DNA of 40,562 nt, from positions 1 through 40,562 of the forward strand of contig JAIEMG010000096.1 of NCBI GenBank assembly GCA_019752375.1, in the 5' to 3' direction. The translations under genes and the position numbers were made by a program. Origin of the DNA: Gemmataceae bacterium (GTDB taxonomy: Bacteria > Planctomycetota > Planctomycetia > Gemmatales > Gemmataceae). Shown one piece after another: positions 10,201 to 16,441 of this stretch (its first letter is position 1; every line of letters starts with the position of its first letter). The notes beneath the pieces are model-generated. The model saw only the letters and a program-made list of their open reading frames with translations, was not told where the DNA came from and did not search any database.

Positions 10201-10547
10201 CGGGCTCCGGCGGCGACCTGTTGCCGTGGATGTTCCGTCAGAACAAGCTCGGACCGCTCGTCGGCAAGCGCACCTGGGGCGGCCTGGTCGGCATCCTCGG
10301 CTTCCCGGTCCTGATGGACGGCGGTTCGGTGACGGCGCCGAACCTCGCTATCTGGACGCCGGAAGGCTTCGTCGTCGAGAACGAGGGCGTGCCGCCGGAC
10401 GTGGAGGTCGAGCAATGGCCCGCCGACGTCATCTCCGGCAAGGACCCGCAGCTCGAAAAGGCGATCGAGATCGTGCTCAACGACTTGAAGAACAATCCGC
10501 GTGCGAACCCGAAGAAACCGCCGTTCCCGGTGCGCGTCAAGCCGTGA
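7272..10547 (+). CDS. Tricorn-like S41 protease, secreted
   Basis: A 1091-residue homologue of the archaeal Tricorn protease, which degrades oligopeptides. Residues 1-25 form a signal peptide (MRIRSLILPSLLAVFLFLPG), so this copy should act outside the cytoplasm. Next come two PD40-type propellers (about 30-310 and 320-560; motifs such as HPVFSPDGKTIAF and SPAWSPDGRSIAYF), a linker rich in K, P and E, a PDZ-like part, and the peptidase S41 core. Catalytic candidates are His756 in AVGHSYL, Ser979 in DETAGSGGD, and a Glu of ENEGVPPD (1036 or 1038), matching the known Tricorn Ser/His/Glu arrangement. A GTG at 7200 would add 24 residues before the signal peptide; the ATG at 7272 is preferred. Length fits the family (about 1050-1100). 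Confidence 0.92.
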   Translation: MRIRSLILPSLLAVFLFLPGEARPEPNLEDTRLLAQPAVSGRNVAFIHADDLWVADIDGKNARRLTTDIGVESHPVFSPDGKTIAFSAQYDGNTDVYTIPVTGGSPTRLTWHPGADIVRGFTSDGKAVLFSSARHVFTNRYTQLFTVPLTGGMPTQLPIPNGVEASFSPDGDHIAYTPLADRTQQWKHYRGGTHSRVWVYRRKDHQVDPIPQPESRCNDLSPQWLGDTVYFRSDRVGEYNVFAYDIKTKKVRQLTKHTDFPVVNLGSGGGKLIYEQAGYLHLLDPAGDSSATRLKVGVATDLVEARPRFVKGGKYIRHAAISPSGKRAVFEFRGEIVTVPAEKGDPRNLTETPGVHERSPAWSPDGRSIAYFSDEGGEYKLHIRAADGQGKAKVFPVVGAGFYEEPTWSPDSKKIAYVDNSQSLYWIDLETGKAKKIASEPQYGPTALRTLHAAWSPDSAWIAYCLGNKAAYHRVFAYELATDKSRPITDGLGDAVNPVFDAGGKYLYFFASTDAGPVNQWFAQSNSDMRAQRSIYVAVLRKGQPSPLARESDEEKPADRPKAKEDPTKTEPVAIDFDGIDQRILSLPVPAGTYARLRAGAAGQLYFLEAPAAAPRAPDAPRGASLTRFDLAKRKTDTVLAGVNDYYLTADAKKALVFAAPDSWSIVELTGLPPTPGKGKLRTEAIEVRIDPRAEWEQIFDEAWRINRDYFYDPGMHGADWPAMRRKYAAFLPHVATRGDLDRVIRWMLSELAVGHSYLTPGERLHERRTIPGGLLGADFEIADGRYRFKKVYGGLNWSPELRSPLTVPGVDVKAGEYLLAVRGIDLKPPTEIYSLFENTANKSIAITVGPNADGKDSRTVTVEPLASEDGLRNRDWVEGNLKKVTDATGGRVAYVYVPNTAALGHAYFKRYFFPQADRQAIIVDERFNGGGQVADYYIDHLRRPFTAMWATRYGEDLKTPGAAIHGPKVMLIDETAGSGGDLLPWMFRQNKLGPLVGKRTWGGLVGILGFPVLMDGGSVTAPNLAIWTPEGFVVENEGVPPDVEVEQWPADVISGKDPQLEKAIEIVLNDLKNNPRANPKKPPFPVRVKP

Positions 10548-10618
10548 TGGTGGAGCGCGATGAGATGAGTGCCAAGAAAGCAATGGGTCGGGAGTCGCCT
10601 CTCGACGCCTGGTTTCTC

Positions 10619-11014
10619 TCATTGCGGCAGGAATTGAAAGGCCAGTGCCAGCCTCTTGCGGCAAACGTGGTCGTCGAGACTGGCCTGGTCAGACTGGATT
10701 TCAGCGTGACCGGGATCCTCATCGAGTGGCTTGGGCACGACGGCAAGGCCCGGGGCGCTGATGGCGTCCACCTGAGCAGCGGCCACGCGCGAGCCGCGCT
10801 GCGGGTCGCCGCCAACCAACTCCAGCAGCCTGGCGGGTGACGTGATCTTTTGTCGTGTGATCGATACGCCCGTTTCTTTGCGGTCGTGGCGGATTTGAAA
10901 ATTGCCGCTCGTGATGCGAGGGCCCGGCGCTTGCCAGGCGGTGCCGCCGGGAACGTGACGCAGCACAATTTCGTCGTTGGTGATCGGCTCCACGGGTGGG
11001 CCTGCTCCGCTCAT
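10619..11014 (-). CDS. conserved hypothetical protein, second gene of a two-gene cassette
   Basis: A 131-residue protein, unnamed as far as I know. Visible landmarks are ITNDEIVLRHVP near the start, GVSITRQKI in the middle, and GLAVVPKPLDEDPGHAEI towards the C-terminus. From memory, planctomycete and cyanobacterial genomes contain short proteins with the same order (DDE..YRR, GLS..RAKY, GI.VVP.P...PGHAEL), which is why I regard this frame as coding rather than the overlapping plus-strand frame at 10565-10840. Its start overlaps the stop of the upstream gene by four bases (ATGA), so the two are translationally coupled. No signal peptide, membrane segment or catalytic motif is visible. A toxin-like role is possible but unproven. 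Confidence 0.65.
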   Translation of the reverse strand: MSGAGPPVEPITNDEIVLRHVPGGTAWQAPGPRITSGNFQIRHDRKETGVSITRQKITSPARLLELVGGDPQRGSRVAAAQVDAISAPGLAVVPKPLDEDPGHAEIQSDQASLDDHVCRKRLALAFQFLPQ

Positions 11015-11382
11015 GCTGCCAGCGACTGGCGCAACTCCTGGAGGAAGCCGGCCTGGACGACCCCTGGCTGGGGAGCAAAATGGCGAGTATTGATCTGGCC
11101 GGTCGCAGAGTGACGGTGCAAGAACCCGATCGCCCCGTCTGAGCTGATTTCGACCTCGTGCTCAAGAAGACGGTTCTGCCATTCGATCAAAACTCCGCCT
11201 GTGCGCGTCGGGCTGACGTGGAGGATGGAACCGGCCTTCTGTTGTTGGAGCATGTGCTCGATCAAACCGACGAGTTGTTGTGCCAGGTCAAGGACGCTTG
11301 GTCCAGGGGGGGCGGCTTGATAACCGTCCCAGTTTTCCCCCAACGTGCGCATTGCTTCCAGTTGTTCGTTGACAGTCGCCAT
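11011..11382 (-). CDS. conserved hypothetical protein with NWDGY motif, first gene of a two-gene cassette
   Basis: A 123-residue cytoplasmic protein. The N-terminus MRTLGENWDGYQAAPPGPSV matches a recurrent family in planctomycetes and other bacteria that begins with L..L...WDGYGA..P. The rest is a short alpha/beta domain (ILHVSPTRTGGVLIEWQNRL, then HEVEISSDGAIGF). Such proteins often sit immediately before a second small protein, as here, where the downstream gene starts within the last four bases. The ATG at 11382 puts the WDGY motif at residues 18-21, as usual for the family. Function is unknown; family recognition is from memory, not a search. Confidence 0.7.
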   Translation of the reverse strand: MATVNEQLEAMRTLGENWDGYQAAPPGPSVLDLAQQLVGLIEHMLQQQKAGSILHVSPTRTGGVLIEWQNRLLEHEVEISSDGAIGFLHRHSATGQINTRHFAPQPGVVQAGFLQELRQSLAA

Positions 11383-11476
11383 ATCGCTGAATTCTCCGCG
11401 GAGGTCCGCAGTTTGTCAAGGTAAGGGGCACTGGCCCGCCCGGGCCAGCCCCCCCATGGGGCAGGAGTGGACGCCG

Positions 11477-12391
11477 TCATGCGGCAGGCCCCTCAGGCGC
11501 AAAAAACATCCCGCAAGACGCACTCACGTCGAACCCGACCCGCGGAATGACGCGGACCCGAGCGTAGGGTAAGCGTGCCTGATAAATCGCCGCGTTTCGC
11601 TGGATGATCTCCTCGGACGGTTCGACGCCGTGCCGGCGCGGGTCGTGCGGGTTGTAGCGGACGATGTTGACGTGGGCCATCAACCGCCTGCTTTCGAGAG
11701 CATCGCAGATTGCGTGGACGTCGGCCTCGCTGTCGTTCTCCCCCGCGATGAACGCATAGTGAATCTTGCATATCTTGTACGTGCTCCGTTGCCAGCGGAC
11801 GAGAAGATCCAGCGCTTCCTCGGCGGGAAGCGCCTTCGGAAGCCAGCGACGGCGGAACGATTCGCTCATGCTGTAGAGGGAGTAGTAGATCTCGGGGTGA
11901 TGGCAGACGAAAACGTCTTCCAGGAGGCGGTCGCCAAGCTCCCTGGGAAAGATCGTCGACACCAGGTAGCGCGGGCGGAGTTCCAGGGCAATCGCCCGTT
12001 CGGCCAGCTCTCCCAGCAGTGCATCGGCGTGGGCGAGCAGGATGGAATTCGCCAGTGGCTCGCCACGTGCCATGAAGTTGAAATGGACCACCCGGGCCGG
12101 CGGCGCTGCTCGCCGATAGTGATCGAGCACCGTGTCCGCTTGCTCGAGGAATTCCTCGTGAGCGACGTCGCGCAGCCGGGTCTGCCCGGTGGCGGTCAGG
12201 TGGCACATGCGACAGGCCTGATCGCAGCCGGTCTGCGAGGAAAGGTACACGACGACATAGTCCTGGCAGCGGCGAACGTAGCGGGCCTCGATGCGGCCCA
12301 CGTCCACCGGCCGGTCCCAGTTGACCGAGGCATCCTGCGTGCTCTGGTAGCCCGTGTAACCGGTTGGCAGGACGCCGAGTGATGGCTGCAT
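11477..12391 (-). CDS. RlmN/Cfr-like radical SAM enzyme
   Basis: A 304-residue radical SAM protein. The [4Fe-4S] motif CX3CX2C is in SQTGCDQACRMCHL. ARGEPLAN corresponds to the GMGEPL motif of RlmN/Cfr, and the C-terminal VSASCGMF resembles the RlmN segment with the methyl-carrying cysteine (AACG). RlmN and Cfr methylate an adenine of 23S rRNA (and tRNA for RlmN) through a methylated cysteine; the related chemistry here is inferred. The protein is shorter than RlmN (about 350-390) and seems to lack the N-terminal helical RNA-binding domain, with the iron-sulfur motif only about 55 residues from the start. It is therefore probably a divergent paralogue with a different target, not the housekeeping enzyme. 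It is transcribed away from the AbiEii-like gene. Confidence 0.8.
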   Translation of the reverse strand: MQPSLGVLPTGYTGYQSTQDASVNWDRPVDVGRIEARYVRRCQDYVVVYLSSQTGCDQACRMCHLTATGQTRLRDVAHEEFLEQADTVLDHYRRAAPPARVVHFNFMARGEPLANSILLAHADALLGELAERAIALELRPRYLVSTIFPRELGDRLLEDVFVCHHPEIYYSLYSMSESFRRRWLPKALPAEEALDLLVRWQRSTYKICKIHYAFIAGENDSEADVHAICDALESRRLMAHVNIVRYNPHDPRRHGVEPSEEIIQRNAAIYQARLPYARVRVIPRVGFDVSASCGMFFAPEGPAA

Positions 12392-12514
12392 GACGCTCTC
12401 CAGCAGACTGTTTCAGCGTATTCTCCCATCCCGCAGGCCTGATTCAAGGTCGCTTATGGTTGGCGCACACCGTAGCGGAGCGGGCCATCCGATGATTACA
12501 CTACGTCCAGTCAT

Positions 12515-12521
12515 GGGAGGG
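12515..12521 (+). promoter_or_regulatory. Shine-Dalgarno site that fixes a TTG start
   Basis: GGGAGGG lies 8 bases before the TTG at 12530. The ATG inside the site at 12513 is in another frame, so the TTG is the best start of the AbiEii-like gene. Confidence 0.65.
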
Positions 12522-12529
12522 ACCTTTCT

Positions 12530-13309
12530 TTGGACGAGCTTCGCCATCGGCTCCTCGAGGGCTTCTTGCTGCGGCTCGCGCGGCTGCCGGGTGCCGATCA
12601 TTTCGTCCTCCGGGGCGGGATGCTGCTGCGGCTCTGGTTCCGGCCTCTTCCCCGACCGGCTGCCGATCTCGACCTGGTGTCCACGTTGCCGTTCAGCGTG
12701 GAGGAGACCGCCCAACGGTTTGTCCCGCTGCTGGCGAACCGCAGCGTTGACGACGGCGTGGCGTTCGACACCGAGCGGTTCCGCGTCGAAGGGATCTGGC
12801 TGAACACCAACTTTCCGGGCGTGCGGCTGATCGCTGCCGGCACGGTCGATGGGGTCGAGGATGAGTTCAGCGTGGACGTGACTTTTGGCGAGCCACTGGT
12901 GCCGAAGCCGGAACGGGGCGGATATCCGATGCGGAACGACCGGACCGCGCGGCTCTGGATGTGCCGGCCCGAGACCATCACGGGGCGAAAACTGCACGCG
13001 CTGATGCACATGGGAATGTTGCACTGGCGCCCCAAGGACCTGAACGACCTCCGCGTGCTCCTGGATCGAGTGCCGATGAACCGTGCCGACCTACCCGAAG
13101 CGATTGCAGCGTCCTTCACCAGTCGCGGGAACACGACGGCCGACGCGCGCGAGCTCTTCGACCAGGACTGGTGGGCCATGAAGATGTCCTCGGCACGCTG
13201 GCAGGACTTCGTGAAGGAATCGCCGGGCCAGGAGGTGCCCGGGAACCTGACGCGCGTCGTCGCCGAGGTTGCAGCGCGACTGAAACCCACACTGGAGCGA
13301 TTGCCATGA
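12530..13309 (+). CDS. AbiEii/AbiGii-like nucleotidyltransferase
   Basis: A 259-residue protein of the nucleotidyltransferase family that contains the AbiEii toxin of type IV toxin-antitoxin systems. Motifs are FVLRGGMLL (residues 24-32), the metal-binding-type ADLDL that follows RP, and the later block ETITGRKLHAL...RPKDLNDLRVLL, which matches the conserved E-K-L-A and R-K-D-L-D segment of the family. AbiEii-type enzymes transfer nucleotides to RNA; the substrate here is unknown. No AbiEi-like antitoxin gene (winged helix) lies next to it. Instead it overlaps a TIGR02996/LRR gene by four bases (ATGA), which suggests coupled expression. Start is a TTG with a strong ribosome site. Confidence 0.82.
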   Translation: MDELRHRLLEGFLLRLARLPGADHFVLRGGMLLRLWFRPLPRPAADLDLVSTLPFSVEETAQRFVPLLANRSVDDGVAFDTERFRVEGIWLNTNFPGVRLIAAGTVDGVEDEFSVDVTFGEPLVPKPERGGYPMRNDRTARLWMCRPETITGRKLHALMHMGMLHWRPKDLNDLRVLLDRVPMNRADLPEAIAASFTSRGNTTADARELFDQDWWAMKMSSARWQDFVKESPGQEVPGNLTRVVAEVAARLKPTLERLP

Positions 13310-14775
13310 GCGGCCACGCGGCCCGGCACTTTCTTGAAGGCATCCTCGCCAGCCCCGAAGACGACACGGTGCGACTCGTTTTCGCGGACTGGCTGGAGGA
13401 GCAGGGCGATGCGGCCCGTGCAGAGTTCATCCGTGTGCAGATCGAGCGCGCCCGCCTGCCGCAATGGGACGCGGGCCAGGTTCGGCTGCGTGTGCGCGAG
13501 CACGAGTTGATCGAGCAGCACGCGGAGAAGTGGGAGGCGGAACTCCCCGTCATCGAGGGAGTCACGTGGGACGAGTTTCGCCGCGGGTTCATGGCGACGG
13601 CCTCGTTTTCCAGTTTCGAGGTGCTTCGGACGAACGCCAGCGCGTGCTGGGCGGCGACACCTCTCGAAGCGGCGACGGTCCGCTGGCCCCGCCAGCACGA
13701 AGCACTGGCGGGTCTGCCGCCGATTCCTCTGCTGCGGGAACTGTCGATCACCGGGCAGCTCGTCGACCGCCGCGAGGTGGGTGGACTCGCCGACGCACCG
13801 TTGCTGTCGACGCTCCGTGCCCTGAACATCCGCCATTGCAGCCTGGAAGGCGAAGGCTTTCGCCGGCTGGCCGCGTCTCCTCACCTGGGCAATCTGACGA
13901 CGCTGCGTGTGCCGGGCAATTCCATCGGCAACCGTGCCATCCGTTCCCTGTTCGATGCTGCTTCCCTCACTTCCCTGGCGGAGCTCGACCTCTCCGAAAC
14001 GGGGAGCTACGGCCGCACCCGGAGATCCGGACGTTACCACGAGGACCCCATCATCGAGGCGGCGGACCTGGCGGCGCTGGCCGCATGGCCCGGGCTGGCT
14101 CGGATGCGCTCGCTGACCTTGTCGGGCAACAATGCGGGGCAGCGCGGCCTCCGCGCGCTGCTGCGTTCACCGCACGTGAAGGACTTGAAGCAATTGACGC
14201 TTCGCTCCAACGGGCTCGATGGTCAGGCAATGGAGGAGTTTGGCGCCGCACGACCGGAGCTGCAACTGGACGTCCTGGACCTGGGTGAGAATTTGCTGGG
14301 AGACGTTGGCGTGTCGGACCTGGCGCTGGCGCCGTGCCTGGGCGAATTGAAGGTGCTAAAGCTGGACCGGTGTGAGATCGGGCTGTCCGGCGCTCGCTGG
14401 TTGGTCAACGCACCGTTCCTTGGCAGTCTACGGCAATTGAATCTGAACCACGACAGCTTCCGTGCCGAGGGTCTGTATCGGCTGCTCGAGAAGAAGCCGC
14501 CCTGTCTTCACACGCTAGAGATGGAAGACAACGACCTCGGCGACGAGGGAGCCGCGCACCTGGCGGAGTCCCGCGCTTCGGCCACGTTGCTGAACGTGAA
14601 CCTCGCTCAGAACGGCCTGGGGGATCAGGCCGCCAAGTTCCTGGGCAAGTCAAAGTACTTGCAGAACTTGCTTGTACTGAGGCTTCAAGACAACGGGATC
14701 AGCGAAGCCGCCGCAACCGCCCTTGCGCAGTCGCCACTGGGCAAGCGACTGGCGGTACTGGAATTCAGCAAATAG
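13306..14775 (+). CDS. TIGR02996-domain leucine-rich-repeat protein
   Basis: A 489-residue protein. Residues 1-50 form a TIGR02996 domain (FLEGILASPEDDTVRLVFAD then WLEEQGDAARAEFIRVQ), known mostly from Gemmata and relatives and usually placed before repeats. The remainder holds about ten leucine-rich repeats of the ribonuclease-inhibitor type (LTTLRVPGNSIGNRAI, LRSLTLSGNNAGQRGL, LNVNLAQNGLGDQAA and others). LRR domains bind proteins; the partner is unknown. The ATG at 13306 overlaps the stop of the AbiEii-like gene. The frame is open upstream to 12961, but that part is a shadow of the upstream gene. A role as partner or inhibitor of the nucleotidyltransferase is only a suggestion from context. 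Confidence 0.85.
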   Translation: MSGHAARHFLEGILASPEDDTVRLVFADWLEEQGDAARAEFIRVQIERARLPQWDAGQVRLRVREHELIEQHAEKWEAELPVIEGVTWDEFRRGFMATASFSSFEVLRTNASACWAATPLEAATVRWPRQHEALAGLPPIPLLRELSITGQLVDRREVGGLADAPLLSTLRALNIRHCSLEGEGFRRLAASPHLGNLTTLRVPGNSIGNRAIRSLFDAASLTSLAELDLSETGSYGRTRRSGRYHEDPIIEAADLAALAAWPGLARMRSLTLSGNNAGQRGLRALLRSPHVKDLKQLTLRSNGLDGQAMEEFGAARPELQLDVLDLGENLLGDVGVSDLALAPCLGELKVLKLDRCEIGLSGARWLVNAPFLGSLRQLNLNHDSFRAEGLYRLLEKKPPCLHTLEMEDNDLGDEGAAHLAESRASATLLNVNLAQNGLGDQAAKFLGKSKYLQNLLVLRLQDNGISEAAATALAQSPLGKRLAVLEFSK

Positions 14776-14885
14776 GGACAATCTCTCTGCCCCTGGCGCA
14801 GCGAAGCAGTATTCCAAGCTCTAGTCCACACGTGCCGTCGGCGAGTAAAATGCAATTGGGCTTCGCGCAATGAAATGGAGTAATC

Positions 14886-15185
14886 ATGTCCAACAACGAC
14901 CAACCCGCATTCAACGCTCTGAGCGTGTTTCAGGCTCATTTCGGCACTCCACCCGGGAGCCTGGACGCAAAGCTCGAGTGCGAAAAATGGGAGAGCTTGT
15001 GCAACAAATTGCTCGTGGACCGTGAACGGCTGCGCACGGAATTGGAGAAGGCACGACTTGACAAGATCTACAGTGAATTCAAGCCAGAGCCGACCATGGA
15101 GGAGGTCTATGCCCAGGTTGATCGCGAAACGACTCTCGAGCAAATCATCGCCGAGCTAGAACACGCGGCGGAGCAGAAGACATGA
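14886..15185 (+). CDS. small protein, candidate antitoxin
   Basis: A 99-residue acidic protein that I do not recognise. The middle (residues 36-62) is charged and probably helical or coiled coil (LLVDRERLRTELEKARLDKI). The C-terminal part is acidic (TTLEQIIAELEHAAEQ). GGAG lies 7 bases before the ATG. The stop overlaps the start of the next gene by four bases. A short acidic helical protein coupled to a RelE/ParE-sized partner suggests an antitoxin, which is inference. Confidence 0.65.
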   Translation: MSNNDQPAFNALSVFQAHFGTPPGSLDAKLECEKWESLCNKLLVDRERLRTELEKARLDKIYSEFKPEPTMEEVYAQVDRETTLEQIIAELEHAAEQKT

Positions 15186-15490
15186 GCGAGGGTCAATCTA
15201 ATCGTTACAAGCTCGATCACACCGTTGCCGCCAAGGAGCAAATCCAGTCTATCGCCGTATTCGCAGCACAAGCAGGGAAACTGCCGGCGTTCCTCGCCAT
15301 CCTCAAGAAGGCTGTGCTGCTGATGCAAATGGATCCGCGTGGTTGGGGTGATCCGGAATATCGATCGCCGATTGTTGAGGGTGTTTTCTGCCACGGGATA
15401 CTTCGGCCCGTGGCATTTCGCTATGTCGTTTACGAGCAAGTTCGAGGCGTCGTGCTTCTGAATGTTCAAGTCTATGCGGACTTCGCTTGA
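15182..15490 (+). CDS. small protein, possible RelE/ParE-type toxin
   Basis: A 102-residue protein. It has the size and rough layout of RelE/ParE toxins: two helices (residues 15-48), a basic turn (DPRGWGDPEYRSP), then strands GILRPVAFRYVVYEQ and GVVLLNVQVYADF at the C-terminus. Similar planctomycete proteins with DPRG.G.P.YR and a C-terminal V.L..V are, as I recall, annotated as RelE/ParE-like. Catalytic residues cannot be assigned from the sequence alone. It is translationally coupled to the upstream small gene. Confidence 0.6.
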   Translation: MSEGQSNRYKLDHTVAAKEQIQSIAVFAAQAGKLPAFLAILKKAVLLMQMDPRGWGDPEYRSPIVEGVFCHGILRPVAFRYVVYEQVRGVVLLNVQVYADFA

Positions 15491-15502
15491 GGTTTGGAGC
15501 TG

Positions 15503-16417
15503 ATGATTCCAGAACCGCACCAGGAGCTTGACGGCCGGGTCGGTTTCTGCGTCGGCACTGGCCGTTGCGGGACGACCTTCCTCTCCGAACTCGCCGGGCT
15601 CGAACCGGAAGTCGCTTCCTCCCACGAGCGGCTCCGACTTGCAGCGACCTTCCACATGTTCTGCAAGTGGCACGGGATCGCCATTGATGCGGAAGGGTTC
15701 CTGCTCGACCGGGAGGACGCCATCCGCCGCGACCTGATGGAACGGCACTTCTCCTTCGAGTGCAGCGCGCTGCTATCGCATTCGCTGGAGGAGCTATTCG
15801 ACCGCTTCCGCGCCCGGTTCCTGTTGCTGGTCCGGAGCCCGGCCGAGACCGTCGCCTCGTTCGCGGTACGCGGTTGGTTCCTGAAGCCCTGTGCGCGGCG
15901 GGATCCGAGTCTTCCTCCCAGTTACCGAGAGGGCGAGGAGCCGCGTCATTTTCTGGGAAGAAACATTCCGCACGGCGCCGAGTTCGAGCGCTGGACCCGT
16001 TTGACTCAGATCGGGAAACTCGCCTGGTTCTGGCAGGCACGCACCCGAGCCATCCTCGAGCAATTCAGCCGCTTGCCCGAATCGCACTGCCGGATCGTGC
16101 GTTTGGAAGACCTCGATTTTCCGCATTACCAGGACCTGGCCCGGTTCATGGGGTGGCAATCGCGGGTCGATGCCTTCATGTTCTCCGAACTGGCTCTGGC
16201 TCGTCCCAATGCCGGACCCAATCCCCCGCGCAGGTTCACCGACTGGAGCCCGCTCGAAGCCGCGGAATTCGAAGCGGAGGTCGCTCCCGTCGCCGAGGCG
16301 CTCGGCTACGAGTTTCGGGTGACGACTCTCAAAGAACGGGTCAATGCGCGAACGACCGCGAGCGCTGAGCAGCCGCTGTCATCGTTGCCGGCCGTGCTCA
16401 AGCAACTCTCTGGTTAA
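15503..16417 (+). CDS. sulfotransferase-family protein
   Basis: A 304-residue member of the PAPS-dependent sulfotransferase family, which transfers sulfate from PAPS to an acceptor. The 5'-phosphosulfate loop is GTGRCGTTFL (residues 18-27) and the 3'-phosphate motif is LLVRSPAETVASF (about 107-119). The acceptor is unknown; in planctomycetes such enzymes are usually linked to sulfated glycans or surface molecules. The start is uncertain: an in-frame TTG at 15494 would add three residues, and neither start has a well-spaced ribosome site. It lies just after the small gene pair and converges on the histidine kinase gene, with 24 bases between their stops. Confidence 0.75.
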   Translation: MIPEPHQELDGRVGFCVGTGRCGTTFLSELAGLEPEVASSHERLRLAATFHMFCKWHGIAIDAEGFLLDREDAIRRDLMERHFSFECSALLSHSLEELFDRFRARFLLLVRSPAETVASFAVRGWFLKPCARRDPSLPPSYREGEEPRHFLGRNIPHGAEFERWTRLTQIGKLAWFWQARTRAILEQFSRLPESHCRIVRLEDLDFPHYQDLARFMGWQSRVDAFMFSELALARPNAGPNPPRRFTDWSPLEAAEFEAEVAPVAEALGYEFRVTTLKERVNARTTASAEQPLSSLPAVLKQLSG

Positions 16418-16441
16418 TTCGCTCTCGACGACCAGCGGCGA

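Noticed and set aside
8235-10664. 809-residue minus-strand open frame
   Set aside because: Antisense to the Tricorn-like gene; long open antisense frames are expected at this G+C, and no family is recognisable.
10547-10840. Plus-strand open frame after the Tricorn-like gene, with good ribosome site near 10565
   Set aside because: The minus-strand frame at 10619-11014 carries motifs of a recurrent family and is coupled to the upstream WDGY gene; both cannot be right.
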